A stretch of DNA of 22,558 nucleotides, from contig CAKUYF010000008.1 in assembly GCA_934702115.1 (NCBI GenBank), positions 1 through 22,558 on the forward strand, written 5' to 3'. The translations under genes were made by a program, and so were the position numbers. The first letter of the stretch is position 1, and each line of letters begins with the position of its first letter. The notes below the pieces were generated by a model that was given only the letters and a program-made list of their open reading frames with translations, was not told the origin of the DNA and did not search any database. Below, piece by piece: positions 7,247 through 15,649 of the stretch. The DNA is from an uncultured Eubacteriales bacterium. GTDB taxonomy: Bacteria; Bacillota; Clostridia; Oscillospirales; Acutalibacteraceae.

Positions 7247-9355
7247 ATGGATTTAATGTTGTTTGTAGCAGCTGGTTCAGTAATATCACTCGTATTTGCT
7301 TGGATTATGTTTAACAGAGTACAGAATCAACCAGAGGGTACTCAGAAAATGATAAATATAGCAAATGCCATAAGGAAAGGGGCAGATGCTTATTTAAAAC
7401 GTCAATATAAAGGTGTAGGGTTATTTTTTGGAATCGTTTTTGCTGTACTTTTTGTTCTTTCGTTTTTGGGATATTTAAATCATTTTGTTCCTTTTGCATT
7501 TTTAACAGGAGGATTTTTTTCAGCACTTTCTGGATTTATTGGCATGAAAACTGCCACTATGGCAAACAACCGTACAGCTTGTGCGGCCCAAAAGAGTTTG
7601 AATCAAGGGTTAAGAGTAGCATTTTCTGCTGGATCAGTGATGGGATTCGTAGTTGTAGGTTTAGGATTACTAGATTTATCAATATGGTACTTCTTTCTAA
7701 AATATTGGTATAGTAATGTAGAAGTTATAACTAACGAAGCATTAATGGTTCAAAATATTACTTCTAATATGTTAACATTTGGCATGGGAGCTTCATGTAT
7801 GGCTCTTTTTGCAAGAGTTGGAGGAGGAATTTTCACTAAAGCTGCAGACGTAGGAGCAGACTTAGTAGGAAAAATAGAAGCAGGGATTCCAGAAGATGAT
7901 CCGAGAAATCCAGCAGTAATAGCAGACAATGTTGGAGATAACGTTGGCGATGTTGCTGGAATGGGAGCAGATTTATATGAGTCATATGTTGGTTCTATAG
8001 TTTCCACAAGTGCATTAGCGGTTAGTGCAGGTTTAGGGATGAAGGGCATGGCTGTTCCGATGTTGCTTGCGGCTTTAGGAGTTGTAGCATCAATTATAGG
8101 AACATTCTTTGTTAAAACCAAAGAAAATGCAACCCAAAAAATGCTTTTAAAATCTCTTAGAGTTGGTACATATATAAGTGCAGTATTAATAGCTATAATT
8201 TCTTATTTTGTTATAAAATATCTTTTACCTGAGTATATGGGAATATTTTATGGAGTTATTGCCGGATTGGTAGCAGGTGCCCTTATAGGATTTACTACAG
8301 AGTATTACACCTCGGATACATACAGTCCTACAAAAGCTCTTTCTCAAACTTCTTCTACAGGTCCAGCAACCGTTATTATTGGAGGACTTTCCTTAGGAAT
8401 GATTTCAACTGTTTGGCCGGTAATTATAGTGAGTGCCACAGTGCTTATAAGCTTCTTTGCATGTGGAGGAAATGTTGAAAATATACTAAGCTTTAATAGA
8501 GGGCTTTATGGAATAGGCGTTGCTGCGGTAAGTATGCTTTCGACTTTGGGAATTACTTTAGCCACGGATGCGTATGGTCCTATAGCTGATAATGCCGGGG
8601 GAATAGCGGAAATGTCTGGATTGGGTGAAGAGGTACGTGAAAGAACCGATGCTCTTGATTCACTAGGAAATACTACAGCAGCTACCGGAAAAGGCTTTGC
8701 AATAGGTTCTGCAGCTCTTACGGCTTTAGCATTAATTGCAGCATATATTTCTGAAATTAAGACGGTATCTCCGTCCATGAATTTTAATTTAAATATTACT
8801 AATCCTCCTGTTCTTGTAGGTTTATTTATTGGAGCGATGATCCCATTTTTGTTTGCAGCATTAACTATGGAAGCAGTAGGCAAAGCAGCACAGAGTATAG
8901 TTCATGAAGTAAGACGTCAGTTCAAGAGTATAAAAGGTCTTTTGGAAGGAACAGCTGAGCCGAATTATGAATCTTGTGTAGATTTATGTACTCGTTCTTC
9001 TCAGAAGCTGATGATTTTGCCTGCGATTTTAGCAGTAGTTGTTCCAATAATTGTAGGACTCATTCTAGGGGTTAACGGAGTAGCAGGATTTTTAGCTGGT
9101 ACGACTATTACTGGATTTGTATTAGCAATTATGATGGCTAACTCTGGCGGTGCATGGGATAATGCTAAAAAGCATATAGAAGCTGGAAATCTTGGAGGAA
9201 AAGGTTCGGAATGTCATAAAGCAGCGGTTGTAGGTGATACAGTAGGAGATCCGTTTAAAGACACTTCAGGCCCTGCAATTAATATTCTTATCAAGCTTAC
9301 TTCGATGGTAGCTATAGTTTTTGCAGGTCTTACAATTGCTTTTCATCTTTTTTAA
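7247..9355 (+). CDS. hppA: Membrane-bound K+-dependent ion-pumping pyrophosphatase
   Basis: The 702-residue membrane protein hydrolyses pyrophosphate and moves H+ and/or Na+ across the membrane. The substrate-site motifs are intact: IPEDDPRNPAVIADNVGDNV (214-233) leading to GDVAG, and the C-terminal DTVGDPFKDTSGPAINI. About 16 hydrophobic segments are visible, as in the family. In NTTAATGK (475-482) the positions that separate the subfamilies are A478 and G481, the K+-dependent pattern; K+-independent enzymes carry K and T there. The ion pumped (H+ or Na+) cannot be settled by eye. The ATG at 7247 has no clear Shine-Dalgarno, and in-frame TAA at 7232 limits alternatives; ATG 7256 is also possible. 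Confidence 0.95.
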   Translation: MDLMLFVAAGSVISLVFAWIMFNRVQNQPEGTQKMINIANAIRKGADAYLKRQYKGVGLFFGIVFAVLFVLSFLGYLNHFVPFAFLTGGFFSALSGFIGMKTATMANNRTACAAQKSLNQGLRVAFSAGSVMGFVVVGLGLLDLSIWYFFLKYWYSNVEVITNEALMVQNITSNMLTFGMGASCMALFARVGGGIFTKAADVGADLVGKIEAGIPEDDPRNPAVIADNVGDNVGDVAGMGADLYESYVGSIVSTSALAVSAGLGMKGMAVPMLLAALGVVASIIGTFFVKTKENATQKMLLKSLRVGTYISAVLIAIISYFVIKYLLPEYMGIFYGVIAGLVAGALIGFTTEYYTSDTYSPTKALSQTSSTGPATVIIGGLSLGMISTVWPVIIVSATVLISFFACGGNVENILSFNRGLYGIGVAAVSMLSTLGITLATDAYGPIADNAGGIAEMSGLGEEVRERTDALDSLGNTTAATGKGFAIGSAALTALALIAAYISEIKTVSPSMNFNLNITNPPVLVGLFIGAMIPFLFAALTMEAVGKAAQSIVHEVRRQFKSIKGLLEGTAEPNYESCVDLCTRSSQKLMILPAILAVVVPIIVGLILGVNGVAGFLAGTTITGFVLAIMMANSGGAWDNAKKHIEAGNLGGKGSECHKAAVVGDTVGDPFKDTSGPAINILIKLTSMVAIVFAGLTIAFHLF

Positions 9356-9401
9356 TTTTAAAAATTGTAAACAAAATATTTGTATTTAATATTTTAATAA
9401 A

Positions 9402-9452
9402 TTAGACTTATTTTTATGTTTTCAAAGGCTTTTAATAGCTTAATAAGTCTAA
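9402..9452 (+). repeat. Eleven-base inverted repeat after hppA
   Basis: TTAGACTTATT (9402-9412) and AATAAGTCTAA (9442-9452) are perfect complements separated by 29 bases. On the + strand it is followed by A-rich sequence, so it is not a normal terminator for hppA; read on the other strand it is followed by moderately T-rich sequence. It ends eight bases before the -35 box of the next promoter and could be an operator or simply the 3' end structure of the hppA transcript. Confidence 0.4.
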
Positions 9453-9459
9453 AAAAGAG

Positions 9460-9488
9460 TTGACCTCCTTCGGGAGGTATGATAAAAT
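9460..9488 (+). promoter_or_regulatory. Sigma-A-type promoter with a palindromic spacer, upstream of rpsO
   Basis: TTGACC (9460-9465) and TAAAAT (9483-9488) are separated by exactly 17 bases, close to consensus. The spacer region contains the perfect palindrome ACCTCCTTCGGGAGGT (9463-9478). Transcription would start near 9495 and run about 365 bases before rpsO. The spacer palindrome could be a regulator site or chance. Confidence 0.7.
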
Positions 9489-9861
9489 TATATTATACTT
9501 CTAAGAGAAATGGATTTTTTATTACTTTAATTATGAACATATATTTTAACTTTAAGTGAAGTTAAATTAGGTTAGGGTAAGCTTTTTAATTGAATTAAAT
9601 ATAAGTTTTAGGTATTTAAACTAGTTCATTTATATGTTCAAATGAAAGTAGATCAAAATTAATTCTATGGAAGTTCAGTAAGTGATACTTTTGATTAGTT
9701 AGTTTAATAATCATAAAAGAGTACTATTAAGTATGAAACCTTATGATTTTTTATAAGCTATATTGATGGATCTACTTACCCCCTTCTTTGGATTTAAAGT
9801 CTGAAGACGATGTCAGTTTTAGCTTACATTAAGGGTAAATTTTAGAGAGGTGTTAAACAGT
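9489..9861 (+). other. Long non-coding leader before rpsO
   Basis: The hppA-rpsO gap is 506 bases and I find no supported gene in it. Downstream of the promoter I see a hairpin TTTAACTT/AAGTTAAA (9545-9552/9559-9566), a TTCATT/AATGAA pair near 9627-9650, the terminator-like hairpin listed separately, and TTACCC/GGGTAA (9776-9781/9833-9838), which closes a loop ending just before the rpsO ribosome-binding site at 9845-9852. S15 is known to repress its own translation by binding structured leaders whose shapes differ between bacterial groups, so this last element is a candidate S15 site. That is inference. Confidence 0.45.
9709..9752 (+). terminator. Terminator-like hairpin inside the rpsO leader
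   Basis: AATCATAA (9709-9716) pairs perfectly with TTATGATT (9741-9748), an inner TACT/AGTA stem (9722-9725/9730-9733) can form in the loop, and T runs from 9747 to 9752. The stem is AT-rich and so weak. If it works, the promoter at 9460 would give a transcript of about 255 bases ending here unless read through. Confidence 0.45.
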
Positions 9862-10128
9862 ATGTTGTTAAAAGAAGAAAAAACATTAATAATTGGTGGG
9901 CATGCACGTCATGAAGGAGATACAGGTTCTCCTGAAGTTCAGATTGCTCTTTTAACCAAAAGGATCAATGATCTTACTGAACATTTGAAGATTCATAAGA
10001 AAGATCATCACTCAAGACGTGGACTTTTAATTATGGTAGGAAGAAGAAGAAGTTTATTGAACTATCTTTCTAAGATGGATATTGAAAGATATAGAGCTCT
10101 TATTGAGAAGCTTGGTATCCGTAAGTAA
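9862..10128 (+). CDS. rpsO: 30S ribosomal protein S15
   Basis: From ATG 9862 the product has 88 residues, the normal S15 length, with HEGDTGSPEVQIALLTKRIN, the LKIHKKDHHSRRGL segment and the end RRSLLNYLSKMDIERYRALI. S15 binds the central domain of 16S rRNA early in assembly. GAGAGGTG at 9845-9852 is nine bases from this ATG; a GTG at 9850 would extend the frame by four residues but is part of that ribosome-binding site. The gene is next to pnp, a widely conserved pair in which S15 and the RNA-degrading enzyme are linked on one transcript. Confidence 0.97.
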   Translation: MLLKEEKTLIIGGHARHEGDTGSPEVQIALLTKRINDLTEHLKIHKKDHHSRRGLLIMVGRRRSLLNYLSKMDIERYRALIEKLGIRK

Positions 10129-10155
10129 CCTTTAAATTTCAAACATTTAAGTTAT

Positions 10156-10190
10156 GCAGGTAACTAAGATATGGTTGCCTGCTTATTATA
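10156..10190 (+). terminator. Hairpin between rpsO and pnp
   Basis: GCAGGTAAC (10156-10164) pairs with GTTGCCTGC (10174-10182) with one G-U, giving a nine-base stem and nine-base loop, followed by TTATTATAG. The T-tract is broken, so termination would be partial. In bacteria where it has been studied, the rpsO-pnp spacer hairpin is processed by RNase III and PNPase controls its own mRNA from there; a similar role is possible here but not shown. Confidence 0.5.
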
Positions 10191-10258
10191 GTATTCAATT
10201 AGTTAATAAATCATATTTATACTAAATAACATGAAGGAATAATTATGGAGGCCGGCAC

Positions 10259-12340
10259 ATGTTCGAAAATTATAGAGTTTTTAAAACTCAAATTGCAGGT
10301 AGGACTTTAGAAGTTGAAACAGGAAAATTTGCACAACTTGCGAATGGATCTTGTATGGTGAAGTATGGAGAAACTACTGTTCATATAGCAGTTACAGCGT
10401 CTGAAAAACCTAGAGAAGGGATAGATTTTTTCCCTCTTTCTGTGGATTTTGAAGAGAGGCTATATTCAGTAGGGAAAATACCTGGATCTTTTTCAAAAAG
10501 AGAAGGTAGACCATCTGAAAAAGCTATTCTTGCATCCAGAGTAATTGATAGACCAATTAGGCCACTTTTTCCTAAAGATTTGCGTAATGATGTATCAGTT
10601 ACTTGTACTGTTATGTCCGTGGACGAGGACTGCTCACCTGAAATCACAGCTATGGTTGGTACGTCTATAGCCTTGTCAATATCAGATATTCCATGGAACG
10701 GTCCTATTTCTGGTTGCTTTGTAGGGCTTGTAGATGATGAAATAGTAATAAATCCAACTGCACAGCAGCGTAGTAAATCCAAGCTTTCACTTACTGTAGC
10801 TTCGACTGAAAAAGTTATATCAATGATAGAAGCGGGAGCGGAAGAAGTTCCGGATGAGAAAGTTTATGAAGCTATTTTAAAAGCTCATGAGGTCAATCAA
10901 GAGGTTATTAAGTTTATAAATGAGATACGTTCTGAAGTAGGTAAAACTAAATTTATATATGAAAGCTCAGAGCCCTCTTTAGAAATGTATGAAGAGGTAA
11001 GAAAATATATTGAGGAAGATTTAAAAGTAGCCTTATATACTAATGATAAAACCGTTCGCGAAGAGAGATTAGCACCTCTTTACAAAAAAATACATGAAAA
11101 GTATGATGAAATTTATCCCGGTCAGGAAAGCAAACTTAATGAATGTATGTACAAGGTTCAGAAGCATATAGTGCGTAGATGGCTGTTGGACGAGCATAAG
11201 AGAGTGGATGGAAGGACTTTAAATGAAATACGTCCATTGAGTGCAGAAGTTGGATTGATACCTAGAGTGCATGGTTCTGGACTGTTTAACAGAGGTCAAA
11301 CTCAGGTTTTAACTATTTTAACGCTTGGTCCTATTAGTGATCAACAAACTTTGGACGGAATAGATTCTGAAGAGTTTAAAAGATATATGCACCATTATAA
11401 TTTTCCACCTTATTCAGTTGGAGAAGCACGTCCTAGCAGGGGGCCGGGTAGAAGAGAAATTGGTCACGGAGCGCTTGCAGAAAGAGCTTTATTGCCTGTT
11501 ATTCCTTCAGTTGAAGAATTTCCTTATGCGTTAAGACTGGTTTCAGAAGTGCTTTCTTCAAATGGATCTACTTCTCAAGCCTCAGTATGTGGATCTACTT
11601 TAGCACTTATGGATGGAGGAGTACCAATAAAAGCACCTGTTGCGGGGATTTCATGTGGTCTTGTGACTGAAGGTGATAAGTGGCTAACAATGTTAGACAT
11701 TCAAGGTTTAGAAGATTTTTTTGGAGATATGGATTTTAAGGTTGCTGGTACTCATAAAGGAATTACTGCTATTCAAATGGATCTAAAAATACAAGGTTTA
11801 ACTAAAGAAATAATAAAAGAAGCTTTAGAAAAAACCTGTAAAGCACGTAAATATATAATTGACGAAATTATTTTAAAGACTATTCCTAAGTTTAGAGAAT
11901 CTTTATCAGAAAACGCGCCGAAAGTGATTTCCGTTAATGTTCCTTTAGAAAAAGTCCGTGAGGTTATAGGGCCAGGGGGTAAAGTAGTTCAGAAAATTTG
12001 TTCAGACTTTGATGTTAAAGTTGACATTGAAGATGATGGAAGGGTTTTTGTGTTAGGGCAAAAGCTAGATAATTGTGAACGTGCAGCCGGATATATAAAA
12101 GGTCTTATAACTGATCCGAAAGTAGGAAGTGTATATATAGGAAAAGTTGTCCGAATAGTTGACTTTGGAGCTTTCATAGAATTTGCTTCTGGTAAAGAAG
12201 GGCTTTGCCATATTTCTCAAATGTCGGATAAAAGAGTTGAAAAAGTTAGTGATGTTCTTGCAGTTGGACAAGAAGTAAAAGTAAGAATTACTGAGATAGA
12301 TGGTAAAGGAAGAATTAACCTTTCCATGAAAAATATATAA
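10259..12340 (+). CDS. pnp: Polyribonucleotide nucleotidyltransferase (PNPase)
   Basis: The 693-residue enzyme degrades RNA 3' to 5' with phosphate, releasing nucleoside diphosphates. Visible domains in order are a first RNase PH domain (about 1-220, with FFPLSVDFEERLYSVGKIPG), a helical linker, the catalytic second RNase PH domain (about 310-540, with GLFNRGQTQVLT and GRREIGHGALAERALLP), a KH domain (about 555-615, with VREVIGPGGKVVQKI) and an S1 domain (about 620-692, with GSVYIGKVVRIVDFGAFIEF). The length is normal. GGAG at 10247-10250 is eight bases from the ATG. It follows rpsO as expected; lepA follows after 78 bases. Confidence 0.98.
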   Translation: MFENYRVFKTQIAGRTLEVETGKFAQLANGSCMVKYGETTVHIAVTASEKPREGIDFFPLSVDFEERLYSVGKIPGSFSKREGRPSEKAILASRVIDRPIRPLFPKDLRNDVSVTCTVMSVDEDCSPEITAMVGTSIALSISDIPWNGPISGCFVGLVDDEIVINPTAQQRSKSKLSLTVASTEKVISMIEAGAEEVPDEKVYEAILKAHEVNQEVIKFINEIRSEVGKTKFIYESSEPSLEMYEEVRKYIEEDLKVALYTNDKTVREERLAPLYKKIHEKYDEIYPGQESKLNECMYKVQKHIVRRWLLDEHKRVDGRTLNEIRPLSAEVGLIPRVHGSGLFNRGQTQVLTILTLGPISDQQTLDGIDSEEFKRYMHHYNFPPYSVGEARPSRGPGRREIGHGALAERALLPVIPSVEEFPYALRLVSEVLSSNGSTSQASVCGSTLALMDGGVPIKAPVAGISCGLVTEGDKWLTMLDIQGLEDFFGDMDFKVAGTHKGITAIQMDLKIQGLTKEIIKEALEKTCKARKYIIDEIILKTIPKFRESLSENAPKVISVNVPLEKVREVIGPGGKVVQKICSDFDVKVDIEDDGRVFVLGQKLDNCERAAGYIKGLITDPKVGSVYIGKVVRIVDFGAFIEFASGKEGLCHISQMSDKRVEKVSDVLAVGQEVKVRITEIDGKGRINLSMKNI

Positions 12341-12418
12341 AATAAATATGTACATTAAAGATAATATTTATGTTTTCAAAAGCGATTTAACCAAGCTTTA
12401 GGAGTGATTAATCTAAAA

Positions 12419-14227
12419 ATGAAAAAAGAACTAAAAATAAGAAATTTCAGTATTATAGCTCATATAGATCATGGAAAATCTACTCTTGCTGATAGAATTT
12501 TAGAGCTTACAAATTCTGTTTCGACAAGAGAGATGGAAAGTCAGCTTTTGGATAACATGGATTTAGAAAGGGAGCGAGGCATAACCATAAAATCTCATGC
12601 TGTCAGTTTGTATTATAAAGCTGACGATGGAATTGAGTACCTTTTCAATCTTATTGATACACCCGGGCATGTGGATTTTAATTATGAAGTATCTAGGTCT
12701 TTAGCGGCATGTGAAGGAGCTATATTAGTAGTAGATGCTTCTCAAGGAATAGAAGCACAGACTCTTGCAAATACTTATCTCGCTCTTGACGCCGGTTTAG
12801 AAATAATACCTGTTATAAATAAAGTTGACTTACCAAGTGCAGATCCAGAAAGAGTAAGCAAGGAAATAGAAGATATAATTGGCATACCAGCAGAGGATGC
12901 GCCGAAAATTTCTGCTAAAACAGGCCAAAATGTTAAAGCGGTTTTGGAAAGTATAGTAAAAAACGTTCCTCCTCCAAATGGGAAATTATCAAATCCTCTT
13001 AAAGCTCTTATATTTGATTCCTATTATGATGCTTATAAGGGAGTAATAGTTTATGTTCGAATAGTTGATGGATCAGTTAAAGTTGGTGATAAAATTAAAT
13101 TTATGGCTAACGGAGAATCTTTTACTGTTACTGAATGTGGACTTTCAAAAGCAACGAGTTTAGATTCCACTGGGAAACTGGAAGCAGGAGAAGTAGGGTA
13201 CATTGCCGCATCCATAAAAGCAGTGAGTATGGCACATGTAGGGGATACGATTACTCTTGAAAATAATCCTGCTGATAAGCCGTTACCAGGGTATAGGGAT
13301 GTTAATCCTATGGTGTTTTGTGGAATTTATCCTCTTGATGGTTCTAAATATTCCGATCTAAAGGATGCTTTGGAAAAGTTGAAATTAAATGATGCATCTC
13401 TTTCGTATGAGCCTGAAACTTCCGGAGCATTAGGATTTGGATTTAGGTGTGGCTTTTTAGGTCTACTTCACATGGAGATTATTCAAGAACGTTTAGAAAG
13501 AGAGTACAATCTTGATTTAATAACTACTGCGCCGAGTGTAGTTTATAAAATAATTCTTACTGACGGAACTACTTTATTTGTAGACAATCCTGCCAATTAT
13601 CCATCTCCGTCCAATATACAGTCCTCTGAAGAACCGATCGCAGATGCTCACATTTATTCTCCCTCAAGTTATGTTGGATGTATTATGGAGCTATGTCAAG
13701 ATAGAAGAGGAGTATTTATAGGTATGAATTATCTTGATACGGAAAGAGTGGATATCCATTACAAATTACCTCTTAATGAAATAGTGTATGATTTTTTTGA
13801 TTCATTGAAATCCAGGACTAAAGGTTATGCCTCATTTGACTATGAATTATCAGGTTATCAATCATCAGATTTGGTAAAGCTTGATATTATGCTTAATGGA
13901 AATGTAGTAGATGCTTTATCGTTTATAATTCATCGTGAGAAAGCTTATTATCGAGCAAGAAAAATGGTAGAAAAATTAAAAGAGAAAATACCTCGTCAAC
14001 TTTTTGAAGTACCTATTCAAGCTTGTATAGGTGGAAAAATAATAGCAAGAGAGACAGTTAAAGCAATGCGCAAAGATGTACTTTCTAAGTGCTACGGTGG
14101 AGATATAACACGTAAGAAAAAGCTCCTTGAAAAGCAAAAAGAAGGTAAAAAAAGGATGCGTCAGCTTGGAACTGTAGAAATACCTCAAGATGCATTTATG
14201 TCAGTGTTGAAATTGGAAGAAGATTAA
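12419..14227 (+). CDS. lepA: Elongation factor 4 (LepA), ribosomal back-translocase GTPase
   Basis: With the start at ATG 12419 the product has 602 residues, normal for LepA. G-domain motifs are G1 AHIDHGKST, the switch segment RERGITIK, G3 DTPGHVDF and G4 NKVD. EF-G-like domains II, III and V and the LepA-specific basic C-terminal domain (ending in MRQLGTVEIPQDAFMSVLKL) follow. LepA acts on stalled or badly translocated ribosomes and in 30S biogenesis. An in-frame GTG at 12404 would add five residues, but it lies inside AGGAGTGAT (12400-12408), the probable ribosome-binding site of the ATG. lepA-hemW is a conserved pair in Firmicutes. Confidence 0.97.
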   Translation: MKKELKIRNFSIIAHIDHGKSTLADRILELTNSVSTREMESQLLDNMDLERERGITIKSHAVSLYYKADDGIEYLFNLIDTPGHVDFNYEVSRSLAACEGAILVVDASQGIEAQTLANTYLALDAGLEIIPVINKVDLPSADPERVSKEIEDIIGIPAEDAPKISAKTGQNVKAVLESIVKNVPPPNGKLSNPLKALIFDSYYDAYKGVIVYVRIVDGSVKVGDKIKFMANGESFTVTECGLSKATSLDSTGKLEAGEVGYIAASIKAVSMAHVGDTITLENNPADKPLPGYRDVNPMVFCGIYPLDGSKYSDLKDALEKLKLNDASLSYEPETSGALGFGFRCGFLGLLHMEIIQERLEREYNLDLITTAPSVVYKIILTDGTTLFVDNPANYPSPSNIQSSEEPIADAHIYSPSSYVGCIMELCQDRRGVFIGMNYLDTERVDIHYKLPLNEIVYDFFDSLKSRTKGYASFDYELSGYQSSDLVKLDIMLNGNVVDALSFIIHREKAYYRARKMVEKLKEKIPRQLFEVPIQACIGGKIIARETVKAMRKDVLSKCYGGDITRKKKLLEKQKEGKKRMRQLGTVEIPQDAFMSVLKLEED

Positions 14228-14234
14228 GAATTTA

Positions 14235-15362
14235 TTGAAAGAGATGAATTTTTTGCTGGGTGATAGTTTGGGAATTTATATTCACATTCCTTTTTGTAGA
14301 AGTAAATGTCCGTACTGTAGTTTTTACTCTTTGAATGGTAATGAAGAAATTAAAAGCTGCTATATCAAAAAGGTGTGCGATGAAATAAAAAGATGGGGAA
14401 ACACTTTAAAAAGTCCTGTAGACACCGTATATTTTGGTGGTGGTACTCCAAGCTTAATTAAATCAGATGAAATGATAGATATTTTAAAGTCCATTAATGA
14501 AAACTTTAATGTTGTCATAAACCCCGAAATTACTATGGAAGTAAATCCAGCGGATTATGAATCTGTTGATTTTGAAAAATTAAAATTTTTCGGTTTAAAT
14601 CGCGTATCAATAGGTGCACAGTCTTTAGACAATCATGAACTTAAAATTTTAGGAAGGCGTCATAATGTTAATGACGTTTTTTCTACTTATGAATATGTTA
14701 AAAAAGCGGGCATAAATAATATTTCTATTGATTTTATAATTGGATTTCCTGAACAAAACTTAGAAAACCTGGATAGAATGTTAAATTTTTGCAGAGATAA
14801 TAATATTCCACATGTTTCAGTTTACTTGCTAAAAGTAGAAGAAAACACTCCTTATTATTTCAATGAAGGATTATTAAAATTTCCTTCTGATGATGTTTGC
14901 AGTAATTTTTATCTTTACATTTCTGAAAATATGAAAAAAATTGGATATAACCATTATGAAATATCTAATTTTGCACTTCCTGGTAAAGAAAGTAAGCATA
15001 ATTTAAAATATTGGAATTTGGAGAATTATTTAGGTATTGGTCCTTCTGCACATTCATTAATAGGAAATAAGAGATTTTATTATGAAGACAATATATATAA
15101 GTTCAATAAGGAAGCTAAAATATTGTCAGAGGGAATTGGAGGAACAGAGGAAGAGTATTTAATGTTGAGACTCAGACTTTCTGAGGGTATAAAAGTAGAT
15201 CAATATGAAAGTAAATTTAAAGTTTCATTTCCTCAGATATATTTTGAAAGGATAAAAAAATATGAGGCTTTTAATCTGGTTAAATTTAATAAAAATGAAA
15301 TAAAATTAACTAATAAAGGATTTTTATTATCTAATAAAATAATATCTGATATTATTATTTGA
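14235..15362 (+). CDS. hemW: Radical SAM protein HemW (heme chaperone)
   Basis: The protein of up to 375 residues carries the radical SAM cluster motif CRSKCPYC (C21, C25, C28) followed by a phenylalanine region rather than the fourth cysteine of true HemN, so HemW is the better name. YFGGGTPSL (S-adenosylmethionine-binding loop), NRVSIGAQS and SIDFIIGFPEQ are further family motifs, and a HemN C-terminal domain fills the last ~90 residues. HemW binds heme and delivers it to target proteins. The start is uncertain: TTG 14235 is the longest, ATG 14244 is possible, and TTG 14268 has GGGTGAT just before it. It follows lepA by seven bases. No clear terminator is seen after it. Confidence 0.93.
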   Translation: MKEMNFLLGDSLGIYIHIPFCRSKCPYCSFYSLNGNEEIKSCYIKKVCDEIKRWGNTLKSPVDTVYFGGGTPSLIKSDEMIDILKSINENFNVVINPEITMEVNPADYESVDFEKLKFFGLNRVSIGAQSLDNHELKILGRRHNVNDVFSTYEYVKKAGINNISIDFIIGFPEQNLENLDRMLNFCRDNNIPHVSVYLLKVEENTPYYFNEGLLKFPSDDVCSNFYLYISENMKKIGYNHYEISNFALPGKESKHNLKYWNLENYLGIGPSAHSLIGNKRFYYEDNIYKFNKEAKILSEGIGGTEEEYLMLRLRLSEGIKVDQYESKFKVSFPQIYFERIKKYEAFNLVKFNKNEIKLTNKGFLLSNKIISDIII

Positions 15363-15401
15363 ATAATAAAGAAAAAAATAAAAATTTATTTTAAAATCTT
15401 C

Positions 15402-15430
15402 TTGACATTACATTTTATAAGGTGTATAAT
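15402..15430 (+). promoter_or_regulatory. Perfect consensus promoter for the tRNA operon
   Basis: TTGACA (15402-15407) and TATAAT (15425-15430) are both exact consensus boxes with a 17-base spacer. Transcription would start near 15437, about 25 bases before tRNA-Met. No other strong promoter is seen before the cupin and ASCH genes, so these probably share this transcript. Confidence 0.9.
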
Positions 15431-15460
15431 ATTAATACAGTGAATTTTGGTTGTGAGGAT

Positions 15461-15537
15461 GGCGGCATAGCTCAGTTGGCTAGAGCATTCGGTTCATACC
15501 CGAAGTGTCGATGGTTCGAGTCCATCTGTCGCTACCA
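15461..15537 (+). tRNA. tRNA-Met(CAT), elongator
   Basis: The 77-base cloverleaf has a seven-pair acceptor stem with two G-U pairs, D stem GCTC/GAGC, anticodon stem TTCGG/CCGAA with anticodon CAT, T arm GATGG-TTCGAGT-CCATC and an encoded ACCA end. The anticodon stem lacks the three G-C pairs of initiator tRNA. The overall sequence resembles the elongator tRNA-Met of Bacillus; a lysidine-modified tRNA-Ile2 is the less likely alternative. Confidence 0.95.
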
Positions 15538-15548
15538 TCTATGTTAAT

Positions 15549-15623
15549 GGCCCGGTGGTCAAGCGGTTAAGACACCGCCCTTTCACGGCGGTAACACGAG
15601 TTCGATTCTCGTCCGGGTCACCA
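15549..15623 (+). tRNA. tRNA-Glu(TTC)
   Basis: The 75-base cloverleaf has acceptor GGCCCGG/CCGGGTC, anticodon stem CCGCC/GGCGG with anticodon TTC, T arm ACGAG-TTCGATT-CTCGT and an encoded ACCA end. It lies 11 bases after tRNA-Met, clearly on the same transcript, and 26 bases before the cupin gene. Confidence 0.97.
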
Positions 15624-15649
15624 ATTATTTATTTGATAGGGGTTCATGT

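Noticed and set aside
7750..8121. Open frame of 123 codons on the - strand within hppA
   Set aside because: It is the complement of a clear conserved gene, has low-complexity composition and no ribosome-binding site; the same holds for the other long - strand frames (for example 8506-8883, 10381-10782 and 20207-20557).
15461..15537. Initiator tRNA-Met or tRNA-Ile2 for the CAT tRNA
   Set aside because: The three G-C pairs of initiator anticodon stems are absent and the body resembles elongator tRNA-Met; Ile2 cannot be fully excluded without modification data.
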